Source: Caldifarciminota bacterium
GTDB taxonomy: Bacteria > Hydrothermota > Hydrothermia > B15-G9 > WFZT01
Assembly (NCBI GenBank): GCA_026991055.1
Contig: JALXCE010000181.1
Coordinates: 1 to 5,920, forward strand
Length of the DNA stretch: 5,920 bases
Direction: 5' to 3'
Shown here: positions 1 through 5,767 of the stretch, piece after piece
Numbering within the stretch: the first letter of the stretch is position 1
Layout: the number at the start of each line of letters is the position of its first letter
Translations under genes and position numbers: made by a program
Notes under the pieces: model-generated
Database searches by the model: none
What the model saw: only the letters and a program-made list of their open reading frames with translations
What the model was told of the DNA's origin: nothing

Positions 1-1794
1 GTGGGGGCAAGTCTTTCTTTGACGGCTGGTTATTTCGGAATGAAAATAGCGACGAGCTCAAATGCAAGAACTGCGGCTGCGGCCAAAGATAAAGGGTTCA
101 CCGAAGCCCTCGCTGTTGCCTTCTACGGCGGAACAGTTATGGGAATGTCTGTGGCAGGCCTTGGACTTTTGGGCCTCTCCATTCTATACATAATCTTTGT
201 TGCAATTTTTAAAAGTCATTCAGCTGCTGCAACTGTGCTCGCAGGATTCTCTATGGGAGCATCCAGCGTGGCCCTTTTTGCAAGGGTTGGTGGTGGAATT
301 TACACCAAGGCCGCTGACGTAGGTGGTGACCTCGTGGGTAAAGTTGAGGCTGGCATACCAGAGGACGACCCACGTAACCCCGCAGTTATTGCAGACAACG
401 TAGGTGATAATGTGGGTGACGTCGCAGGGATGGGCGCTGACCTTTATGAGTCCTACGTTGGTTCCATCCTCTCTGCTGTAGTTATAGCTGCAGCCCTCAA
501 TAAGCCAAATGGTGTTTATCTCGCCTTTATTCTGGCAGCAATCGGTATCATTGCATCAATTTTTGGAGTTTATTTCATTAAAGGGGCCAAATCTGACCCT
601 CAGGGTGCTCTTTTAAAAACAACAGTTTTTGCGGGTATTTTCTTCGCAATTGGTGCGTTTATCGGCATTAAATACGTAATGGGTAACCTGATTCTCTTCT
701 GGGCGGTGCTCTTTGGATTGGTCTCCGGAATTCTGATCGGTTACGTTGCCAAGTACTATTCCACAGGTAAGAGAATCGAAGATATAGCAGAGGCCTCAGA
801 GACAGGAGTTGCAACAAATATCATTGCGGGAATCGCAACTGGAATGATGAGCACAGTGATTCCTCTTATTGCCATTGCAATATCCATCTATGTGGCTTTC
901 TATGTAGGAAACGCGGCAGGACTCTCTGGATTCTACGGTGTGGCTCTTGCAGGAATTGGAATGCTTTCCATTACAGGAATTACGGTCTCCGTGGATGCCT
1001 ATGGACCTGTGGCAGATAACGCCGGTGGTATTGCGGAGATGGCAGGATTGCCGAGTGAGGTCAGGGCAATTACCGATGAGCTCGATGCCGCCGGTAATAC
1101 AACTGCCGCAATCGGTAAAGGATTTGCAATTGGCTCTGCGGCACTGACAGCTCTTGCTCTCTTTGCTGCATTCTCCCAGAATGCTCAGCATGTCCTGCAT
1201 GTCTCAAGATTTGTACTCGATATTCTTGATGCCCGTGTAATTACGGGAATCTTTATTGGCGCAGTGATTCCTTTCTACTTCTCTGCCGCAGTGATGAAGG
1301 CAGTGGGAAGAACAGCCCAGTATGTGGTTGAAGAGGTTCGCCGTCAGTGGAGAGAAATCCCTGGACTTCTCGAGGGTAAGAAAGGCGTGAAGGCTGATTA
1401 TGCGAGGATTGTGGATATTACCACAGGTGGAGCATTGAAAGAGATGATCACTCCTGGTGTAGTTGCCTTCTTTACACCTTTGATTGTTGGATTTATCCTC
1501 GGTCTTGAGTCGCTTGGTGGATTCCTTGCCGGTTCCCTCGCAGTGGGTGTACCACTTGCAATTTTTATGGCAAATGCAGGGGCTGCATGGGACAATGCGA
1601 AGAAGTGGATTGAGGCTGGAAACCGTGGTGGAAAGGGTTCAAATGCTCACAAGGCTTCAGTTGAGGGAGACACGGTGGGAGACCCGTTCAAAGATACAGC
1701 CGGTCCTTCACTCAATATCTTGCTGAAACTGATGGCGATTGTATCATTGGTTTTTGCACCGTTTATTGTGTGGTTGAGAGGAATAGTATTTTAG
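1..1794 (+). CDS. hppA: Membrane-bound ion-translocating pyrophosphatase, K+-dependent type, 5'-truncated by window edge
   Basis: Integral membrane enzyme that hydrolyses pyrophosphate and pumps Na+ and/or H+ out of the cytoplasm. The visible 597 residues lack roughly the first 70-100 of a family usually 660-770 long; the GTG at position 1 is an internal Val codon. About 14 hydrophobic segments are visible. Pyrophosphate/Mg binding motifs are intact: DVGGD (106-110), EDDPRNP (121-127), DNVGDNVGD (132-140), DAYGPVADNAGG (332-343), DNAKKW (531-536) and GDTVGDPFKD (556-565). Ala369 in GNTTAA is the residue that marks K+-dependent enzymes; K+-independent ones have Lys. Glu150 in DLYESYVG matches the gate Glu position of Na+-pumping Thermotoga-type enzymes, although some K+-dependent H+ pumps share it, so the ion is not settled. 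The TAG stop at 1792-1794 is followed by a hairpin. Family identity is certain. Confidence 0.97.
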   Translation: MGASLSLTAGYFGMKIATSSNARTAAAAKDKGFTEALAVAFYGGTVMGMSVAGLGLLGLSILYIIFVAIFKSHSAAATVLAGFSMGASSVALFARVGGGIYTKAADVGGDLVGKVEAGIPEDDPRNPAVIADNVGDNVGDVAGMGADLYESYVGSILSAVVIAAALNKPNGVYLAFILAAIGIIASIFGVYFIKGAKSDPQGALLKTTVFAGIFFAIGAFIGIKYVMGNLILFWAVLFGLVSGILIGYVAKYYSTGKRIEDIAEASETGVATNIIAGIATGMMSTVIPLIAIAISIYVAFYVGNAAGLSGFYGVALAGIGMLSITGITVSVDAYGPVADNAGGIAEMAGLPSEVRAITDELDAAGNTTAAIGKGFAIGSAALTALALFAAFSQNAQHVLHVSRFVLDILDARVITGIFIGAVIPFYFSAAVMKAVGRTAQYVVEEVRRQWREIPGLLEGKKGVKADYARIVDITTGGALKEMITPGVVAFFTPLIVGFILGLESLGGFLAGSLAVGVPLAIFMANAGAAWDNAKKWIEAGNRGGKGSNAHKASVEGDTVGDPFKDTAGPSLNILLKLMAIVSLVFAPFIVWLRGIVF

Positions 1795-1795
1795 G

Positions 1796-1863
1796 ATTTT
1801 GTGCTGGGGCGGAGGCGCGAAGCGCCTCCGCCCCTAAACTTGAAAATTATCAGCACTTAAAAT
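1796..1863. repeat. Imperfect outer inverted repeat enclosing the GC hairpin
   Basis: GTGCTG at 1801-1806 is complementary to CAGCAC at 1851-1856. The pairing continues outward as ATTTT (1796-1800) with AAAAT (1859-1863) after a 2-nt TT bulge at 1857-1858. The arms enclose the perfect hairpin at 1806-1834 plus a 16-nt unpaired AT-rich segment. G1806 is claimed by both stems, so one pair must open. The nested form is larger than a simple terminator needs. Whether it is functional, a small palindromic element, or partly chance cannot be decided from one copy. Confidence 0.5.
1806..1834 (+). terminator. GC-rich 13-bp perfect hairpin after hppA (possible terminator, no U-tract)
   Basis: Bases 1806-1818 are perfectly complementary to 1822-1834, leaving a 3-nt loop GAA. 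The centre reads GCGAAGC, a sequence known to make exceptionally stable mini-hairpins in DNA. It begins 11 nt after the hppA stop, which fits transcript termination or 3'-end protection. However, it is followed by TAAACTTGAA with no run of T, and the reverse strand has none either. It is therefore not a canonical intrinsic terminator. It could equally be a dispersed palindromic repeat unit. Confidence 0.6.
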
Positions 1864-1868
1864 AATAT
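1840..1868 (+). promoter_or_regulatory. Putative sigma-70-type promoter of the rpsF operon
   Basis: A -35 box TTGAAA (1840-1845, 5 of 6 consensus) is separated by exactly 17 bp from a -10 box TAATAT (1863-1868, 4 of 6) in an AT-rich stretch. An overlapping TATAAG at 1866-1871 has a better hexamer but a 20-bp spacer. The start site would fall near 1875, giving a leader of about 70 nt that begins almost exactly at the first leader stem. It is the only convincing promoter seen ahead of the seven-gene cluster. Confidence 0.6.
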
Positions 1869-1876
1869 AAGAACCC

Positions 1877-1943
1877 AATCAGAAGACGCCTCCACAAGCG
1901 CAGGCGTCCCTGATTAAAACAAAAAAATCAGGCCCAAGGAGGT
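1877..1943 (+). promoter_or_regulatory. rpsF leader with competing stem-loops, ending at the Shine-Dalgarno
   Basis: Stem A pairs AATCAG (1877-1882) with CTGATT (1910-1915) and, across a small internal loop, GACGCCT (1885-1891) with AGGCGTC (1902-1908), leaving a 10-nt loop. Stem B pairs CCTGATT (1909-1915) with AATCAGG (1926-1932) around an A-rich loop. Both need 1910-1915, so they exclude each other. In addition GCCTCC (1888-1893) can pair with GGAGGT (1938-1943), the core of the rpsF ribosome binding site, by five Watson-Crick pairs and one G-U; this breaks the inner part of stem A. Known rpsF leaders in many bacteria bind the S6:S18 complex, but the CCG trinucleotide typical of that motif is absent here. 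Position and alternative folding suggest autoregulation; this is inference. Confidence 0.5.
1936..1943 (+). promoter_or_regulatory. Strong Shine-Dalgarno of rpsF
   Basis: AAGGAGGT lies 3 nt beyond stem B of the leader and leaves only 4 nt (TAAA reads into AATG) before the ATG at 1947, a rather tight spacing. It is the element that an upstream CCTCC at 1889-1893 could mask. Confidence 0.85.
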
Positions 1944-1946
1944 AAA

Positions 1947-2246
1947 ATGAGGAAGAGAAGCTATGAAATGATGGTCATAATTGACCCGGATATACCAGAT
2001 GAAGAGATTGGTAACACAATCAACACACTCAAAAATATCATCGAGGAAAATGGTGGAGAGCTGGAAAAGATTGACGAATGGGGTAAAAGACAGCTTGCCT
2101 ACCCGATAAATAAAAAGAATGAAGGTTATTACGCCGTGTATTATTTCACCGGCGAGCCTTCCCTACCAGATGCCCTTCGTAAAGAGTTTAGATTCAATAA
2201 AAACCTCATGAGGGGCATGATAATCAAGAGGGGTGAAGTTAAATAA
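1947..2246 (+). CDS. rpsF: 30S ribosomal protein S6
   Basis: Small-subunit ribosomal protein that binds 16S rRNA as a heterodimer with S18 on the platform. At 99 residues it has the usual length of the short form, without the acidic tail of the Escherichia coli protein. The N-terminal RSYEMMVIIDP strand and the family signature WGKRQLAYPI (45-54) are present, as is FRFNKNLMR (81-89) near the RNA-binding end. The ATG follows a strong AAGGAGGT. The TAA stop overlaps the ATG of ssb by one base (TAATG), so translation of the two is probably coupled. It is the first gene of the cluster, directly behind the proposed regulatory leader. Confidence 0.98.
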   Translation: MRKRSYEMMVIIDPDIPDEEIGNTINTLKNIIEENGGELEKIDEWGKRQLAYPINKKNEGYYAVYYFTGEPSLPDALRKEFRFNKNLMRGMIIKRGEVK

Positions 2247-2674
2247 TGGCTGACATTAAAGTCCCAAGTATCAACCTTGTAATCCTTTCAGGACGTTTGA
2301 CTGCCAATCCCGAATTAAGATACACACCGAGCGGTCGCGCAGTGTGTAAATTCGGACTGGCAGTCTCCAGAAACTTCAAAAATCAGGCAGGAGAATGGCA
2401 GGAAGACACACTTTTCATCAACGTGACTGCCTGGGGTGCACTGGCGGAACGTATTAACGATAAACTCACAAAAGGAAGTCCCGTTGTGGTTGAGGGAAGA
2501 CTTCAATCAAGAACATGGGAAGACAGCATGGGTCAGAAGAGGAAAACCATTGAGGTGATCGCGAGAACTGTTCAGATGTTAGAAAAGATGGGCGTCCAGG
2601 GTGAAACTTACGAGCCAATATCTGATGAGATTCCACCTGAGACTCAACCCAACGAGGACGACTTACCCTTTTAA
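2246..2674 (+). CDS. ssb: Single-stranded DNA-binding protein
   Basis: Binds and protects single-stranded DNA in replication, recombination and repair and recruits partner proteins through its C-terminal tip. The 142 residues form one OB fold (about 8-115), with SGRLTANPELRYTPSG near the start, conserved Trp63 and the EGRLQSRTWED segment (83-93). A short linker follows and then the acidic tip EDDLPF (137-142), so the partner-binding tail is complete. Compared with the ~178-residue E. coli protein the disordered linker is very short, as in many non-proteobacteria. The ATG overlaps the rpsF stop. A GA-rich GAGGGGTGA upstream (2228-2236) lies within the rpsF end and may serve for re-initiation. 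Its place between rpsF and rpsR is the classical arrangement. Confidence 0.98.
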   Translation: MADIKVPSINLVILSGRLTANPELRYTPSGRAVCKFGLAVSRNFKNQAGEWQEDTLFINVTAWGALAERINDKLTKGSPVVVEGRLQSRTWEDSMGQKRKTIEVIARTVQMLEKMGVQGETYEPISDEIPPETQPNEDDLPF

Positions 2675-2689
2675 AGGAGGTGCTTTACC

Positions 2690-2920
2690 ATGGCAAAAAA
2701 CAAGATTAGAAAAAATAGCTGTGAATTTTGCAGAGAAGGAATCAAAGAGATTGATTACAAGGACGTTGAGAGATTAAGAAAATACCTCACAGCAAGAGGT
2801 AAGATTCTCTCGCGCAGAACCACAGGCACATGTGCCTATCATCAGCGTCAGCTTTCACGTGCTATCAAAAGGGCAAGAATAATGGCTCTTCTGCCGTTTG
2901 TCGAAGCCTATTACATCTAA
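2690..2920 (+). CDS. rpsR: 30S ribosomal protein S18, zinc-binding (C+) form
   Basis: Small-subunit protein that pairs with S6 on the 16S platform. The 76 residues include the core IDYKDVERLRKYL (21-33) and the highly conserved ending RAIKRARIMALLPF (57-70). Cys11-x2-Cys14 and Cys48-x2-His51 supply four zinc ligands, so this is the metal-binding version, not the Cys-less paralogue that some bacteria use under zinc shortage. A strong AAAGGAGGTG (2673-2682) overlaps the ssb stop and places the ATG 9 nt beyond GGAGG. The gap from ssb is 15 nt. The S6 partner is encoded two genes upstream, so the pair would be made together. Confidence 0.98.
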   Translation: MAKNKIRKNSCEFCREGIKEIDYKDVERLRKYLTARGKILSRRTTGTCAYHQRQLSRAIKRARIMALLPFVEAYYI

Positions 2921-2922
2921 AT

Positions 2923-2926
2923 GGAG
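2923..2926 (+). promoter_or_regulatory. Shine-Dalgarno that fixes the rplI start
   Basis: GGAG here has a 7-nt spacer to the ATG at 2934. It supports that start over the in-frame ATG at 2898, which lies inside rpsR, would add 12 residues foreign to the family and has no such site. Confidence 0.7.
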
Positions 2927-2933
2927 TGGAGAT

Positions 2934-3380
2934 ATGAAAGTAATTCTCAGAGAAGACGTGGATAGAGTTGGTAAAAGAGGAGATGTGGTCAACGTTTCAG
3001 ATGGATTTGCAAGGAATTACCTGATCCCGAAGAAACTTGCAATCCCGGCTACACCGTCCAATATCAAGGCTTTTGAGAACGAGCAGAAACTCCTTACGAT
3101 GAAAGCGGAGAGAGCGAAAAGGAAGGCGGAAAAACTTGCAAACAAAATCAAAAATACTTCCCTAACCATCGAGGTAAAAACTGGTGAGGAAGACAAGCTA
3201 TTTGGTGCGGTAAGCTCAGTTGACATTCTCTCAGCCCTGAGAAAGAAAGGCATAACTGAGGTGGAGAAAGGAATGATTAAACTTGAAGAGCCTATTAAGT
3301 CACTTGGAACCCATTATGTGCCAATTAAACTTCATCCTGAGGTCGAAGTCGAGCTAAAGGTTGAAGTTAAGAAAAAATAG
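2934..3380 (+). CDS. rplI: 50S ribosomal protein L9
   Basis: Large-subunit protein with two globular domains joined by a long helix; it reaches out from the L1 stalk base and helps reading-frame maintenance. Starting at 2934 the product is 148 residues, the family's usual length, and begins with the canonical MKVILREDVDRVGKRGD. The family signature runs from Gly13 to Pro32 and ends in RNYLIP (27-32). The charged connecting helix is about 45-75 and the C-terminal domain about 77-145, with a Lys-rich end (EVEVELKVEVKKK). The gap from rpsR is 13 nt. A longer reading frame opens at 2898, but its extra residues overlap rpsR and do not look like L9. Confidence 0.97.
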   Translation: MKVILREDVDRVGKRGDVVNVSDGFARNYLIPKKLAIPATPSNIKAFENEQKLLTMKAERAKRKAEKLANKIKNTSLTIEVKTGEEDKLFGAVSSVDILSALRKKGITEVEKGMIKLEEPIKSLGTHYVPIKLHPEVEVELKVEVKKK

Positions 3381-3391
3381 GAGGTTTTAGC

Positions 3392-3661
3392 ATGGCACTT
3401 GAAAAAGAAGACAAACAAAAAATTATCAAGGAATGGCAGAGATTTGAGGGGGATACAGGTTCACCTGAGGTTCAGATCGCTCTTCTGACAGAAAGAATTA
3501 AACAGATTACAGAGCACCTTAAAAAACACCGCAAAGATGTCCATTCAAGGTATGGACTAATCAAACTGGTTGGAAAGAGGAAGAGACTGCTCAGGTATTT
3601 GAAGAGAGAGAATTTCGTGAAGTATCAGGAAGTTCTCAAGAAACTGGGGATAAGAGGTTAA
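3392..3661 (+). CDS. rpsO: 30S ribosomal protein S15
   Basis: Primary 16S rRNA-binding protein of the platform whose binding opens the way for S6:S18. The 89-residue length is exactly typical. Conserved features are DTGSPEVQ (21-28), His42, His46 and Asp49 of the HLKKHRKD segment, and SRYGLIKLVGKRKRLLRYL (52-70). GGAGGT (3380-3385) starts on the last base of the rplI stop and leaves a 6-nt spacer to the ATG. In many bacteria S15 represses its own mRNA through a structure around the start; only 11 nt separate it from rplI here, and no obvious pseudoknot was recognised. It is followed after a single base by pnp. Confidence 0.98.
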   Translation: MALEKEDKQKIIKEWQRFEGDTGSPEVQIALLTERIKQITEHLKKHRKDVHSRYGLIKLVGKRKRLLRYLKRENFVKYQEVLKKLGIRG

Positions 3662-3662
3662 A

Positions 3663-5765
3663 ATGGAGAAGATTGTAGAAACTGAGATAGGGGGGCGGAA
3701 ATTAGAGATAAGGACAGGTAAGGTCGCAAGACAGGCTGATGCGGCCGTTATGGTTCAATACGGCGATACAGTGGTCCTGGTTACCGCTGTATCCAAACCT
3801 TCAGAGGAAAAGAGAGATTTTTTACCACTGCTTGTGGAGTACCGCGAGCAGTCCTACGCTGCAGGTAAAATTCCTGGTGGTTACTTTAAAAGAGAGGGAA
3901 AGCCAAGAGAGAGGGAAATTCTTTATTCCCGGGCTATAGACCGCTCCCTTCGCCCAAGATTCCCCAAAGGAATGATGGATGAGGTGGAGATAATCGCCTA
4001 TCTGCTCTCCTACGATATGGAGAACGAGGGGCATCTGCTCGGTATTATCGGGGCAAGTGCCGCTCTTTCCATCTCACCTATTCCATTTGTAGGCCCCATC
4101 GGAGCGGTCAGAGTTGGGTATATCAATGATGAATTTGTCATTAACCCCACAAATACCCAGCTGAACGATAGCCTCTTTGACCTTCTCCTTGTGGGCTCTG
4201 ATGGCGAAGTCCACATGATAGAGTTTGAAGGGAAAGAGGTGGAAGAGGACCTGCTTTTGAAGGCCATTGAGTTTGCCCAGCCTTACATTGATCAGGTGAT
4301 TGATGTTCAGAAGGAGCTGATGGAGCTTGTGCCTGTAGAAAAGAGGGAGCCAACGGTCTTGCCTATACCCGATGAGATGAAGAACCGAATTAGAGAGCAG
4401 TTTGGAGAATTAATCAACAATGCAATGAGAATTGCACACAAGAAGACGCGGCAGGAGACACTTTCTTCAATTCACAAGCAGGTTCAGGAGGCACTGGCTG
4501 ATGAATTTCCCGACAGCAAGGTCGAGATAGAGAGTGCACTTTACGAGATAGAACGAGAGACCATGCGCCGCATGGTGCTTGAAGAGGGCGCTCGTATTGA
4601 CGGTAGAAAGTTTGATGAAATAAGACCCCTCTCGGCGGAGATTGGAATTTTGCCTCGAACTCACGGGTCTGCACTTTTCAGAAGGGGCGAGACCCAGGCA
4701 CTGGTGGTCACAACCCTTGGAACCTCAGAAGATGTTCAGCGTCTCTCTGAGCTTGAACCTGAAGAAGAAAAACGCTTCATGCTACACTATAATTTCCCTC
4801 CATTTTCAGTGGGGGAGATTAAACCTTTAAGAGGTCCGGGAAGACGTGAAATAGGTCATGGTGCACTGGCTGAGAAGGCAGTGGCCAATTTAATCCCGCC
4901 AGAGGATGAATTTCCCTATACAATAAGGGTAGTTTCAGACATTCTTGAATCCAACGGTTCCACATCCATGGCAACTGTCTGCGGCGCATCACTTTCACTG
5001 ATGGATGCAGGAGTGCCTCTTAAAACCTCTGTGGCTGGAATTTCCATCGGACTTGTGAAAGGTGAGGATAAGTATGAATTGCTCACAGACATCATCGGAG
5101 CTGAAGACCATTACGGAGATATGGATTTCAAGGTAGCAGGCACACGGAATGGAATTACTGCTATACAGCTCGACCTGAAGATCAAAGGCATAGGTCTTGA
5201 TATAATCAAAAATACTTTCGAGCGCGCGAAAAAGGCGAGACACTTCATTCTTGATGTAATGGACGCCACAATAAGTTCACCAAGAAAAGAACTCTCCAAA
5301 TATGCACCAAAGGTAGCCGCTATCTGGATTCCACGTGAGAAGATCGGAGAAGTCATCGGCCCTGGTGGAAGAACTATCAGGAAGATTCAGGAAGATACGG
5401 ATACGAGGATTGAAATCGAGGACACAACAGGCAAAGTCCTGATCTCCGGTCAGAATCTACAGGGAGTTGAGGAAGCAAAGAAGAGGATTGGTGAGCTTGT
5501 TCAGGAAGTTGAGGTGGGCACAGTTTATCTTGGCAAGGTTACAAAGATCGCCCCATTTGGCGCATTTGTTGAAATTCTTCCCGGAAAGGAAGGACTGGTT
5601 CATATCTCAGAGCTTGCCAATACAAGGGTTAAAAAGGTTGAGGATGTCCTCAAGGTTGGTGATAAGGTCCTCGTTAAGGTCATTGATATTGACGAGCTTG
5701 GAAGGATAAAGCTTTCGCGTAAAGCCGCACTTCAGGGCGGAGTTAAGAAGATTAAAAAGGACTGA
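3663..5765 (+). CDS. pnp: Polyribonucleotide nucleotidyltransferase (PNPase)
   Basis: 3'-to-5' phosphorolytic exoribonuclease, trimeric, central to mRNA turnover. The 700 residues are full length. First RNase PH domain: about 1-215, with PGGYFKREG (71-79) as the RNA-contacting loop and RSLRPRFPKG (94-103). Helical linker: about 230-305. Second RNase PH domain: about 310-545, with RIDGRKFDEIRPL (311-323), the phosphate-binding ESNGSTSMA stretch (429-437) and catalytic Asp482, Asp488 and Lys490 in EDHYGDMDFK, matching E. coli D486, D492 and K494. KH domain: about 551-612, with the GPGG loop at 566-569. S1 domain: about 616-686. The ATG is 1 nt after rpsO; AAGAGGT (3652-3658) inside rpsO is the likely ribosome binding site. 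There is no room for the RNase III-cut leader that controls pnp in enterobacteria. Confidence 0.99.
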   Translation: MEKIVETEIGGRKLEIRTGKVARQADAAVMVQYGDTVVLVTAVSKPSEEKRDFLPLLVEYREQSYAAGKIPGGYFKREGKPREREILYSRAIDRSLRPRFPKGMMDEVEIIAYLLSYDMENEGHLLGIIGASAALSISPIPFVGPIGAVRVGYINDEFVINPTNTQLNDSLFDLLLVGSDGEVHMIEFEGKEVEEDLLLKAIEFAQPYIDQVIDVQKELMELVPVEKREPTVLPIPDEMKNRIREQFGELINNAMRIAHKKTRQETLSSIHKQVQEALADEFPDSKVEIESALYEIERETMRRMVLEEGARIDGRKFDEIRPLSAEIGILPRTHGSALFRRGETQALVVTTLGTSEDVQRLSELEPEEEKRFMLHYNFPPFSVGEIKPLRGPGRREIGHGALAEKAVANLIPPEDEFPYTIRVVSDILESNGSTSMATVCGASLSLMDAGVPLKTSVAGISIGLVKGEDKYELLTDIIGAEDHYGDMDFKVAGTRNGITAIQLDLKIKGIGLDIIKNTFERAKKARHFILDVMDATISSPRKELSKYAPKVAAIWIPREKIGEVIGPGGRTIRKIQEDTDTRIEIEDTTGKVLISGQNLQGVEEAKKRIGELVQEVEVGTVYLGKVTKIAPFGAFVEILPGKEGLVHISELANTRVKKVEDVLKVGDKVLVKVIDIDELGRIKLSRKAALQGGVKKIKKD
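5757..5761 (+). promoter_or_regulatory. Shine-Dalgarno deciding the GTG start of the aminotransferase
   Basis: AAGGA inside the last codons of pnp stands 6 nt before GTG at 5768. No ATG occurs in this frame up to the window end, and the family's conserved N-terminus begins about five residues after the GTG, so this start is well supported. Confidence 0.65.
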
Positions 5766-5767
5766 AC

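Noticed and set aside
1..3. GTG at position 1 as the hppA start codon
   Set aside because: The reading frame is open to the edge and the first residues already lie well inside the family alignment; the codon is an internal Val.
796..1200. 134-codon reading frame on the minus strand inside hppA
   Set aside because: Its Cys/Ser/His-rich, low-hydrophobic sequence is the typical antisense shadow of an Ala/Gly/Ile-rich membrane protein; no ribosome binding site or known motif.
1187..1203. Direct repeat GCATGTC, twice, in hppA
   Set aside because: Too short to be meaningful; part of a variable loop between membrane segments.
2824..2837. 14-bp perfect palindrome AGGCACATGTGCCT in rpsR
   Set aside because: It encodes the conserved T-G-T-C-A zinc-site segment, has no loop, and about one such palindrome in a few windows of this size is expected by chance.
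2898..2933. Upstream in-frame ATG giving L9 a 12-residue extension
   Set aside because: It overlaps rpsR, lacks a Shine-Dalgarno, and the canonical MKVILRED start at 2934 has one.
3283..3317. Possible internal promoter (TTGAAG ... CATTAT) in rplI ahead of rpsO
   Set aside because: The spacer is about 24 bp and no good -10 lies at 16-18 bp; not supportable.
4560..4576. 8-bp inverted repeat ACCATGCG/CGCATGGT with one central base in pnp
   Set aside because: It is short and within coding sequence for MRRM; it can occur by chance and has no supporting context.
5638..5653. 7-bp inverted repeat TTGAGGA/TCCTCAA in the S1 domain of pnp
   Set aside because: The 2-nt centre makes a poor hairpin and it fits ordinary codons.
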